Positions 1-5,048 of a stretch of DNA of 5,048 nt are shown piece by piece. The DNA lies in NCBI GenBank assembly GCA_030636125.1, contig DAOVXM010000245.1, positions 1 through 5,048 on the forward strand. Reading direction: 5' to 3'. Positions within the stretch are counted from its first letter, which is position 1; each line of letters starts with the position of its first letter. Made by a program: the position numbers and the translations under genes. The notes under the pieces were generated by a model, which was not told the origin of the DNA, did no database searches, and saw nothing but the letters and a program-made list of their open reading frames with translations. This stretch comes from Chloroflexota bacterium. Its GTDB lineage: Bacteria > Chloroflexota > Anaerolineae > Anaerolineales > UBA4823.

Positions 1-366
1 AATAGTCAAAAATCTTCCCCAAATGAATATAAAGAAGGTGAAGTCTTATATGGCGAATCGTCCTATTACGCAGATAAATTCCACGGAAGAAAGACAGCAA
101 ATGGTGAAATTTTTGATATGTATAAAAAAACTGCTGCACATAAAACTTTACCATTCAACACAATGCTGGAGGTGACCAACCTCGAAAACAATCAATCGGT
201 TATTGTCCGTGTAAATGACCGGGGACCGTACAAAAAAGATAGAATTATAGGTCGCTTAGGAGAGCCGGAGGACTTCATCGGGGCAGTACTTTATTTGTCC
301 TCACACGCCTCTGATTTTATGACTGGCGCCATCATGTATGTGGATGGCGGCTATACCGCGGGTTAG
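1..366 (+). CDS. Chimeric open frame: RlpA-like DPBB fragment joined to SDR C-terminal tail (5' partial)
   Basis: The frame is open from base 1 to the TAG at 364-366 (121 residues), so its start lies outside the window; the ATG at 118 is internal to a conserved domain and is not the start. Residues ~16-83 match the double-psi beta-barrel of RlpA-type septal lytic transglycosylases: [16 protein letters not shown], then TAAHKTLPF with the family's His (H47), then VNDRGPY with its Asp (D73). RlpA proteins normally continue as RIIDLS plus a further helix and strand. Here the frame switches after RII to [13 protein letters not shown] and YVDGGYTAG, which is the classic C-terminal end of FabG-like SDR oxidoreductases. 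Neither half is complete: the barrel lacks its last part, and the SDR lacks its Rossmann fold and Ser-Tyr-Lys centre. GC rises from about 37% to about 53% at the join. It is probably not a functional fusion. The SDR tail fits the downstream dehydrogenase gene; the RlpA part does not. Confidence 0.75.
   Translation, partial: NSQKSSPNEYKEGEVLYGESSYYADKFHGRKTANGEIFDMYKKTAAHKTLPFNTMLEVTNLENNQSVIVRVNDRGPYKKDRIIGRLGEPEDFIGAVLYLSSHASDFMTGAIMYVDGGYTAG
245..256 (+). other. Junction between RlpA-like and SDR-like sequence
   Basis: The RlpA-type reading is convincing up to the Arg-Ile-Ile codons ending at 249, and the SDR-type reading is convincing from the Gly-Arg-Leu-Gly codons starting at 250. Base composition and codon choice change at the same place: A/T-ending codons before, more G/C-rich codons after. 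I see no transposase, terminal inverted repeat, direct repeat or att-like core at the join, only a base or two that could belong to either side. This favours an assembly or library chimera, or illegitimate recombination, over a mobile element. The exact breakpoint is uncertain by a few bases. Confidence 0.65.
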
Positions 367-1310
367 TGAGTAACATGGCTGACCTGGAACGTATAGCGAT
401 TATTGGTGCCGGCTTGATGGGGCATGGCATCGCCCAGATTTTTGCTGTATATGGACACCCGGTCTGGTTGGTTGACGATAACGAAGAGATACTCAACTCG
501 GCCAAAGACCGCGTCCGCACCAATCTTACGAACATGGCAAAACATGGCGTAAAGTTAGGTGCTGGCGTCGAAGAGATCCTTGATCGGATCGAGATAACCG
601 TTGACATGGCGATAGCTTGCGAAGGCAGCGCCTTTGTTTTCGAAGCTGTCTTCGAAGACTTAGAATTGAAACAGCGAATTTTCGCCGACTTGGATCAGCT
701 ATGCCCTCCGAATACCATCTTGTGTAGCAACACCTCTGTAATTAGTATCACCGAGATTGCAGAAAAAGCCGAGCATCGTGAACGTATCGTTGGCACACAT
801 TTCTGGAATCCTCCCTACTTGATACCATTAGTGGAAGTGGTGCGCGCCGAAAAAACGGCCGAGTGGTGCACTACCGCGACCTATGACTTGCTGGCGCGAG
901 TTGGCAAGCACCCGGTCCACGTGCACAAGGATGTGCCGGGGTTCGTAGGAAATCGTTTGCAACACGCGCTTTGGCGTGAGGCTTTTGCCATCATTGACGA
1001 AGGGATTTGTGACCCGGCTACCGTTGATGAGGTCATACGTAATGGGTTTGGGTTGCGCTTGCCCATCCTTGGACCTGTCGAGACGGCCGACATGGTTGGT
1101 CTTGACCTCACGCTTGCCATACACAATTACATCTTGAAATATATCAACGCGGATCCAACCCCATCGACCACATTACAGGCAAAGGTCGAAGCAGGCGAAT
1201 TGGGATTCAAAAGTGGGAGCGGTTTTTTGGCATGGCCACAGGCTGAGATTGTCGAATCGCGCCAGCGGCTGGCGACCTATCTCATTAAGGTCTTTGCAGA
1301 ACAGCAATAG
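366..1310 (+). CDS. 3-hydroxyacyl-CoA dehydrogenase, NAD-dependent (single-domain HBD/HAD type)
   Basis: This 314-residue protein has the length and order of a stand-alone 3-hydroxyacyl-CoA dehydrogenase, a cytosolic enzyme that oxidises L-3-hydroxyacyl-CoA to 3-ketoacyl-CoA with NAD+. The N-terminal Rossmann domain has GAGLMG at residues 14-19 and an acidic residue (D37) at the end of strand 2, favouring NAD over NADP. By spacing to human HADH, the catalytic set is present: S124 (SNTS), H145 (GTHFWNPP), E157 (LVEVV) and N196 (PGFVGNR). The C-terminal helical domain (~190-314) ends with the conserved GFKSGSGF. HFWNPPYLIPLVEVV differs from the HFFNP-VMKLVEV form of butyryl-CoA enzymes, so the substrate may not be a plain short acyl-CoA. 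The GTG start at 366 overlaps the preceding TAG as TAGTG, and no clear Shine-Dalgarno sequence precedes it, which suggests translational coupling. An ATG at 375 is an alternative start. No terminator separates it from the next gene. Confidence 0.9.
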   Translation: MSNMADLERIAIIGAGLMGHGIAQIFAVYGHPVWLVDDNEEILNSAKDRVRTNLTNMAKHGVKLGAGVEEILDRIEITVDMAIACEGSAFVFEAVFEDLELKQRIFADLDQLCPPNTILCSNTSVISITEIAEKAEHRERIVGTHFWNPPYLIPLVEVVRAEKTAEWCTTATYDLLARVGKHPVHVHKDVPGFVGNRLQHALWREAFAIIDEGICDPATVDEVIRNGFGLRLPILGPVETADMVGLDLTLAIHNYILKYINADPTPSTTLQAKVEAGELGFKSGSGFLAWPQAEIVESRQRLATYLIKVFAEQQ

Positions 1311-1390
1311 GAGGGGAAAGGAGGATTGAAAAAGATCATTTGCAAGGAGTGCCACGGTCAATCGAATTAATGGGTTTCCTAAGAAAGAAT

Positions 1391-1396
1391 AAGGAG
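1391..1396 (+). promoter_or_regulatory. Ribosome binding site of the binding-protein gene
   Basis: AAGGAG lies nine bases before the ATG at 1406. It is a strong Shine-Dalgarno match at normal spacing and, with the signal peptide beginning exactly at that ATG, it fixes the start. Confidence 0.75.
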
Positions 1397-1405
1397 AAAT
1401 GAGAA

Positions 1406-2788
1406 ATGAAAAACAGAATATTGTTCCTGCTTGTGCTGTTCGTAATCATTTCATTAACTGCATGCAGTCCCGCAGCAACACCGGTGCCGGAAGTAGAGGA
1501 AGCAGCTCCAGAGGAAGCAGCCCCGGAAGAGGCGGCACCGACAGGTCCCGAAACCATTAAAATTGGCACCAGCGCACCACTGACAGGCATGTTTGCAGGC
1601 TTTGGTGAGGGATGCACATTTGGGGCGCAAGCTGCTGTCGATGACATCAACGCCCAAGGTGGAATTTATGTCGAGGAGTATGACCGCAAGATACCCGTGG
1701 AATACATCGTCGTCGATAATGAGAGCGATCCGGGTAAGTCAGGAAGTCTTGCCGAAGACTTGATTCTGCGTGACGAAGTTGACTTACTGTACTCTGTCGA
1801 TTCATCTCCCTCGATCCACATCCCAATCGCCGAGGTAGCTGAGAAGCATGGCGTTCCACATATCGTTGGGGGAGGTCCATTGGAACCCTGGATGGGCGCG
1901 CGCAGTGAAACCGAGTCGAAGTGGTCATATACCTGGTTCCCCGGTTTTGGCATAGCTACCCCACCACCTGAGGGAGATCCCAAGTTTGGGAAACCAGGCT
2001 ATACCATCAAAGATTCTTGGTTCGCCGTCCTGGATGATTTTGGTGACCAGACCAACAAAGTGGCTGGTGTCTTTGCGACCGATGAGCCAGACGGTATCGG
2101 TTGGTACGGCTTATTCCCCGGTTTGTTGGAGGAATGGGGCGCAACAGTTATCGGTGTGGAAGACAAATTAGGCTTCTACCCCCTCGGCACGACTGATTTC
2201 ACAGCCATGTGCAATGAGTGGAAGGAAAACGAAGTCGAAATACTCTGGGGTAATGTACCAGGTCCTGAGTTTGCCACCCTGTGGAGACAGTGCAAGCAAC
2301 TTGGGTTCAACCCCAAGATCGTAATGGTCGGAAGGGCACCGCTCTTCTACATTGACGTACAGGCCTGGGGTGGTGATTTACCTCAGGGGGTAGGTACCGA
2401 GGTCTGGTGGGATCCCGAGTATACAGGTCCTGGCATCGGCGGTACGACTCCCCAATCACTCGCCGATAGGTGGGCTGAAGAGACTGGTGATCCGCTCAAC
2501 CGTGGTATTGGTCACGGCTATGCTCCCATGCAGGTCCTCTTCGATGCCGTTGAACGTGCGGGTACGCTCGATCCGGTAGCCATCAACCAGGCTATGGCGG
2601 AGACGGATCTGGATACAGTCAACTACCAGGTCAAGTTCGATCCGGAGACGCATTTCAGTTGGATACCGCTCTTTGTCGGCCAGTGGCAGAAGACTGACCA
2701 ACCTTGGATTTGGGAGTTGGGAATTACCCACTCAGAACATGATTTCTTAGAGCCTACGACTGAGTTCATCTTCCCGGTTCCTGAGTAA
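1406..2788 (+). CDS. ABC transporter substrate-binding lipoprotein, LivK-like (HAAT family, Peripl_BP_6 type)
   Basis: This 460-residue extracytoplasmic solute receptor should feed the LivGFH-type transporter encoded downstream. Residues 1-20 form a lipoprotein signal: Lys and Arg at positions 2 and 4, a Leu/Val/Ile/Phe core, and the lipobox LTAC with lipidated Cys20. A flexible Ala/Pro/Glu linker follows (~21-48) with three EEAAP units. The mature domain begins IKIGTSAPLTG (~51-61), the standard first strand and ligand loop of leucine-binding-type proteins, followed by GAQAAVDDINAQGGI. Later landmarks are VVDNESDP and VPHIVGGG in lobe 1 and EWGATVIG at the start of lobe 2. It is longer than LivK (~370-400), through the linker and extra loops. 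It is rich in Trp (17), which may line an aromatic or hydrophobic pocket; that is inference. The family covers branched-chain amino acids, amides, urea and aromatic or other carboxylates, and the ligand cannot be told here. The lipoprotein style resembles Chloroflexota. Confidence 0.9.
   Translation: MKNRILFLLVLFVIISLTACSPAATPVPEVEEAAPEEAAPEEAAPTGPETIKIGTSAPLTGMFAGFGEGCTFGAQAAVDDINAQGGIYVEEYDRKIPVEYIVVDNESDPGKSGSLAEDLILRDEVDLLYSVDSSPSIHIPIAEVAEKHGVPHIVGGGPLEPWMGARSETESKWSYTWFPGFGIATPPPEGDPKFGKPGYTIKDSWFAVLDDFGDQTNKVAGVFATDEPDGIGWYGLFPGLLEEWGATVIGVEDKLGFYPLGTTDFTAMCNEWKENEVEILWGNVPGPEFATLWRQCKQLGFNPKIVMVGRAPLFYIDVQAWGGDLPQGVGTEVWWDPEYTGPGIGGTTPQSLADRWAEETGDPLNRGIGHGYAPMQVLFDAVERAGTLDPVAINQAMAETDLDTVNYQVKFDPETHFSWIPLFVGQWQKTDQPWIWELGITHSEHDFLEPTTEFIFPVPE
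1496..1540 (+). repeat. Three tandem 15-base units encoding EEAAP in the lipoprotein linker
   Basis: Codons 31-45 of the binding protein encode EEAAP three times. The three DNA units (1496-1510, 1511-1525, 1526-1540) differ mainly at third codon positions, so the repeat is conserved in protein more than in DNA and is not a fresh duplication. It sits between the lipidated Cys and the folded domain and should act as an acidic, extended tether. Confidence 0.8.
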
Positions 2789-2811
2789 TGCAACAACTTT
2801 AAACTCTCTAT

Positions 2812-2840
2812 GGGTAGGGCTCCTTGTACTAGCCCTACCC
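2812..2840 (+). promoter_or_regulatory. Perfect 10-bp stem-loop after the binding-protein gene
   Basis: GGGTAGGGCT at 2812-2821 is exactly complementary to AGCCCTACCC at 2831-2840, with a nine-base loop. It starts 23 bases after the binding-protein stop codon. No T-run follows, so it is not a textbook intrinsic terminator. Its place suggests a 3'-end stabilising hairpin that shields the binding-protein mRNA, or a partial stop for RNA polymerase ahead of the stronger hairpin at 2871. The hairpin is read directly from the sequence; its role is inference. Confidence 0.6.
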
Positions 2841-2870
2841 CACTTATCCTACTAGTAGAGAGGGTCAATA

Positions 2871-2914
2871 AAGGGTGTGCGTGCGGTCGTACGCCCCCAC
2901 GCACACCCTTTTTT
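2871..2914 (+). terminator. Intrinsic (rho-independent) terminator between binding-protein and ATPase genes
   Basis: A 13-bp perfect stem pairs 2871-2883 (AAGGGTGTGCGTG) with 2898-2910 (CACGCACACCCTT), closing a 14-base loop. A run of six T follows from 2909 to 2914, the first two of which also pair in the stem. This is a strong terminator on the + strand. It should end most transcripts of the binding-protein gene, so the transporter genes would depend on read-through or on their own promoter. An A-rich stretch before the stem (2867-2872) gives weak possible activity on the other strand, but no gene there would need it. Confidence 0.85.
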
Positions 2915-2943
2915 CGAGATTCCTCACTGCAAAGGCTTTAGCC

Positions 2944-2957
2944 TATACAGATACAAT
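2944..2957 (+). promoter_or_regulatory. Possible -10 region of a promoter for the ATPase/permease genes
   Basis: After the terminator, an AT-rich stretch holds TATACA (2944-2949) and TACAAT (2952-2957, five of six to the sigma-70 -10 consensus). About 36 bases separate TACAAT from the TTG start. The -35 region is poor (TGCAAA at 2928-2933, 18 bases upstream, three of six). The call rests mostly on the need for transcription after the terminator. Confidence 0.25.
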
Positions 2958-2982
2958 TTTTTATCAAAATATTGGTCTAGAA

Positions 2983-2990
2983 AAGGTGGT
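2983..2990 (+). promoter_or_regulatory. Ribosome binding site deciding the TTG start of the LivG-like gene
   Basis: AAGGTGGT differs from the full AAGGAGGT Shine-Dalgarno sequence at one base and ends three bases before TTG at 2994. The spacing is a little short but workable. No in-frame ATG exists until codon 19, which would remove the first conserved strand, and the upstream GTG at 2877 lies inside the terminator stem. The TTG is therefore the best start. Confidence 0.6.
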
Positions 2991-2993
2991 CCC

Positions 2994-3719
2994 TTGGACG
3001 AGCCGATTTTATCAATAAATAGAGTAAGCAAGCACTTTGGGGGGTTGATGGCAGTCAATGATATTAGTTTTGATCTTCCGGCCGGTCAAATTATGGGGTT
3101 AATGGGACCAAATGGCGCTGGCAAGACAACGTTAGTTAATGTTATCTGTGGTTTCTATAAGCCGGATTCTGGAACGATAAGATTCAAAGGAAGGGAAATT
3201 ACCCGTCTCCCGGCTCACAAGGTTTGCCACTCTGGAATAGCGAGGACTTATCAGATCCCCCAGCCTTTTGGCGAATTGACGGTACGGCAAAATGTTATTG
3301 TGGCAGCCATGTACGGTAGAGGGTTAAGCCAATCTGCGGCTAAACGTGTTGTCCCCGAAGTGCTCGAACGCACAGACTTGGTGGACAAGCAAGACGTGCG
3401 CGCAAAAGATATGCCGACCATAGCGCTTAAGCGACTTGAAGTAGCCAGGGCGCTTGCCACAGACCCAACTATGCTGCTGGTAGATGAAGCTGCTGCCGGT
3501 TTAAACGAAGCGGAGCTCCCTCGGATGCTTGAGATCTTGGAAAATATTCGCCAAACAGGCATCACCCTCATACTGATCGAACACGTAATGAAAGTGATGC
3601 GGGAAGCTGTAGATACGATTCTAGTGATGGACGAAGGATCTACCATCGCGACGGGCAAACCTGAAGATGTCATGAAAGACAAGAAAGTTATTGAATGTTA
3701 TCTGGGTGAATACGCCTGA
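2994..3719 (+). CDS. livG: ABC transporter ATP-binding protein, LivG-like, with degenerate signature motif
   Basis: From the TTG start the protein is 241 residues, a normal LivG length, and begins DEPILSINRVSKHFGG. It is one of two cytoplasmic ATPases driving a HAAT-family importer. Visible motifs are Walker A GPNGAGKTT (38-46), Q-loop ARTYQIPQPF (Q87), Walker B MLLVDE (160-165, catalytic E165), D-loop AGLN (168-171) and switch His H197 in LIEHVMK. VNDISF, GFYKPDSG and the LIEHVM switch support LivG rather than LivF. The ABC signature is abnormal: where LSGGQ should precede KRLEVARALA, the protein reads MPTIAL (140-145), with no glycines. LivG-like relatives with altered signatures (for example LTLAGRKRLE) exist from memory of the family, but the loss here is more extreme. 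The next gene starts 46 bases downstream in the same direction. An extended reading from GTG at 2877 would add 39 residues and is rejected. Confidence 0.88.
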   Translation: MDEPILSINRVSKHFGGLMAVNDISFDLPAGQIMGLMGPNGAGKTTLVNVICGFYKPDSGTIRFKGREITRLPAHKVCHSGIARTYQIPQPFGELTVRQNVIVAAMYGRGLSQSAAKRVVPEVLERTDLVDKQDVRAKDMPTIALKRLEVARALATDPTMLLVDEAAAGLNEAELPRMLEILENIRQTGITLILIEHVMKVMREAVDTILVMDEGSTIATGKPEDVMKDKKVIECYLGEYA

Positions 3720-3765
3720 ACGGTAAATTCTCTAATTAGCAGAAAACGAAAGGATTACCAGGGAA

Positions 3766-4485
3766 ATGTCGCTAGAAGTATTGCTTCAGGTCAAAAACAT
3801 CGATGTTTTTTATGGCAATTTGCAGGTTTTATGGGATACCTCATTAGAGGTGAGAAGCGGTGAGATCGTCGCTATTGCCGGCGCAAATGGCGCGGGTAAG
3901 TCCACGTTGTTGAAAACCATATCGGGTGTACTTCATCCCGCCACGGGCAGCATCGAATTCGCCGGGAAGGATATCACCAGATTGAACCCTTACGATATCG
4001 TTGCTTTGGGTATTTCTCAGGTACCGGAAGGAAGACAGCTATTCCCTGAGATGACGGTGTTGGAAAATCTGTATATCGGTTCCTACAACCGCGATGCGCG
4101 ACCACAGCGAGAAGAAAACCTGGCCAAGGTTTATGAGCTTTTCCCAATCCTTGAAGAAAGGAAAAACCAGCTGGCCAAGACCCTGAGCGGTGGACAGCAG
4201 CAAATGGTGGCTATAGGTAGGGGATTGATGGCGAATCCCAAGGTGATGATTATCGATGAAATGTCGCTCGGTCTTAGTCCTCTGATTGTGAGTGAGCTCT
4301 TTCGTGTTCTGCACGAGGTCAAAGATCGAGGTATCACCATTCTACTGGTTGAACAGAATGTGTGGCAAACCCTGCATGAAGCTGATAGAGCATATGTAAT
4401 CGAAACAGGACGTATTGTCCTGAGCGGGAAAGCGCTCGATCTTATGGATGAGGAGGACTTTAAGAATGCTTACTTTGGTGAATAG
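3766..4485 (+). CDS. livF: ABC transporter ATP-binding protein, LivF-like
   Basis: This 239-residue protein has the length and motifs of LivF, the second ATPase of branched-chain-amino-acid-type importers. Walker A GANGAGKST is at 39-47. The family-typical QVPEGRQLFPEMTVLENL is at ~85-102, with Glu (E88) where most ABC proteins have the Q-loop Gln. The signature LSGGQQQM (140-147) is intact, and Walker B is VMIIDE (160-165) with E165. The D-loop is SLGLSP (167-172). The switch residue is Gln (Q196 in LLVEQNV) instead of His, a hallmark of LivF proteins. After DE comes Met rather than the usual Pro, a mild oddity. A purine-rich AAAGGA (3749-3754) lies 11 bases before the ATG, with GGGAA closer. 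The gene lies between the LivG-like and LivH-like genes, with gaps of 46 and 30 bases, so co-transcription is very likely. It should dimerise with the LivG-like protein at the permease. Confidence 0.93.
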   Translation: MSLEVLLQVKNIDVFYGNLQVLWDTSLEVRSGEIVAIAGANGAGKSTLLKTISGVLHPATGSIEFAGKDITRLNPYDIVALGISQVPEGRQLFPEMTVLENLYIGSYNRDARPQREENLAKVYELFPILEERKNQLAKTLSGGQQQMVAIGRGLMANPKVMIIDEMSLGLSPLIVSELFRVLHEVKDRGITILLVEQNVWQTLHEADRAYVIETGRIVLSGKALDLMDEEDFKNAYFGE

Positions 4486-4515
4486 GTATGGATCAGATGA
4501 GATAGGTTTAACACG

Positions 4516-5048
4516 ATGGAATTATTAAATGACCTGATATCACCCATCGTGATAGGGATTCTGTTGGGTGGTTTGTATGTTGTAATCGCTTTGGGATTAT
4601 CTCTGGTGTTCGGGGTCATGAAAGTAATTAACGTTGCTCATGGAACTCTGGTCATTCTCGGATGCTATATGGCATTTGCAGTACTTACTGCTTGGGGAAT
4701 AGACCCGATTTTATGGTTGATCCCGGGTATCCCATTGTTCTTTTTATTAGGCATTTTAATTGAGAAGTACCTTTTGCACCGTGCCGTAAAACTGTCTGCT
4801 GACGCTGCACTGATTATTGCTTTCGGTATTGCCCTGATCATCCAGAACGCAACCCAAATCATCTGGACTCCACAGTCCAGGTCACTGATAACGGATTATT
4901 CCTTTGAAAGTTTTCAGATAGGTAATATCTATATCCCATTAGTTTATATTCTCGATTTTCTTGCTGCTCTGGTAGTGATGCTGATAGTTCGTCAATTCCT
5001 GAAAAAGACTTACATGGGGCAGGCCATAACTGCTGCTTCTCAGGACAG
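4516..5048 (+). CDS. livH: Branched-chain-amino-acid-type ABC permease, LivH-like (3' partial)
   Basis: The frame opens at ATG 4516 and stays open to the right edge (177 codons plus two bases), so the C-terminal ~40% of a ~290-residue permease is missing. It is a membrane protein with hydrophobic segments at about residues 11-35, 44-60, 64-87, 97-117 and 139-162. The first segment and following loop carry the LivH mark: GGLYVVIALGLSLVFGVMKVINVAHGTLVILG (start ~18), split here as GGLYVVIALGLSL and NVAHGTLVILG. The last visible part, TYMGQAITAASQD (165-177), is the start of the cytoplasmic coupling helix that contacts the ATPases; relatives often have Arg where T172 stands. The Shine-Dalgarno sequence is weak (ATAGG, 4502-4506), nine bases before the ATG, so translation may be coupled to the LivF-like gene ending 30 bases earlier. 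It should pair with a LivM-type permease encoded beyond the window. Confidence 0.92.
   Translation, partial: MELLNDLISPIVIGILLGGLYVVIALGLSLVFGVMKVINVAHGTLVILGCYMAFAVLTAWGIDPILWLIPGIPLFFLLGILIEKYLLHRAVKLSADAALIIAFGIALIIQNATQIIWTPQSRSLITDYSFESFQIGNIYIPLVYILDFLAALVVMLIVRQFLKKTYMGQAITAASQD

Noticed and set aside
245..256. Possible mobile-element boundary at the RlpA/SDR join.
   Set aside because: No transposase or integrase, terminal inverted repeats, target duplication or tRNA-like sequence is visible near the join.
1326..1370. Tiny frame from TTG with an AAAGGAGG just before it, encoding about 14 residues with a CKECH (CxxCH) pattern.
   Set aside because: The Shine-Dalgarno sequence ends only one base before the TTG, the peptide is too short to be a cytochrome or zinc protein, and nothing else supports expression.
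1336..1983. Reverse-strand frames of ~67-105 residues opposite the start of the binding-protein gene.
   Set aside because: They mirror the repetitive linker codons (giving Ser-Gly-Ala repeats) and the conserved gene on the other strand, with no start signals or domains.
2849..2858. 10-base perfect palindrome CTACTAGTAG between the two hairpins.
   Set aside because: A single short palindrome of this length has no second copy or context marking it as an operator. It may only extend the structured intergenic RNA.
2623..2904. Reverse-strand frame starting in the terminator, whose first residues resemble the false N-terminus of the LivG-like reading.
   Set aside because: The similarity arises because both readings use the two arms of the same inverted repeat; it is not a duplicated gene.
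3251..3682. 143-residue reverse-strand open frame.
   Set aside because: It lies wholly within the LivG-like gene, is low-complexity and Ser-rich as expected of an antisense shadow, and has no homologous motif.
4488..4505. Short ATG frame of five codons between the LivF-like and LivH-like genes.
   Set aside because: Too short to be meaningful. The LivH-like reading clearly begins at 4516 with the conserved N-terminal membrane segment.

Overview
The window reads as a stretch of a bacterial genome, probably Chloroflexota (Anaerolineae-like). This placement is an inference. It rests on the lipoprotein style of the binding protein (LTAC lipobox, then a Pro/Ala/Glu-rich linker), GTG and TTG start codons, and moderate GC content. 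No rRNA, tRNA, CRISPR array, insertion sequence or origin was seen. All recognised genes are on the + strand.

Layout: (1) Bases 1-366 are one open frame that enters from the left edge but joins two unrelated protein families. About 83 residues of an RlpA-like double-psi beta-barrel protein (AT-rich, about 37% GC by hand count) run directly, in frame, into the last ~38 residues of a short-chain dehydrogenase/reductase (SDR, about 53% GC). The join lies at about base 250 and is most simply a sequence or assembly chimera, or a recombination scar. (2) A complete 3-hydroxyacyl-CoA dehydrogenase (366-1310) overlaps the SDR stop codon by one base. (3) A 95-base gap leads to a branched-chain-amino-acid-type (HAAT family) substrate-binding lipoprotein (1406-2788). 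(4) A 205-base gap holds a perfect 10-bp hairpin and then a strong intrinsic terminator. (5) Two ABC ATPases follow, LivG-like (2994-3719, TTG start) and LivF-like (3766-4485). (6) A LivH-like permease starts at 4516 and runs off the right edge; a LivM partner would be expected beyond.

Working together: the lipoprotein should capture a solute outside the membrane, the LivH/LivM channel should carry it across, and the LivG/LivF pair should power transport. The upstream SDR tail and hydroxyacyl-CoA dehydrogenase suggest that the imported compound, or its CoA thioester, is oxidised at a hydroxyl group. That suggests a carboxylic acid uptake and catabolism unit rather than housekeeping amino-acid uptake, but the substrate cannot be read from the sequence. 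The terminator between the binding-protein gene and the ATPase genes fits the common arrangement in which binding protein is made in excess.

The most notable points are the RlpA/SDR join and a complementary asymmetry in the ATPase pair. LivG has lost a recognisable LSGGQ signature while LivF has Gln in place of the switch His, so both defects fall in the same one of the two predicted ATP sites. I found no convincing wholly new system.
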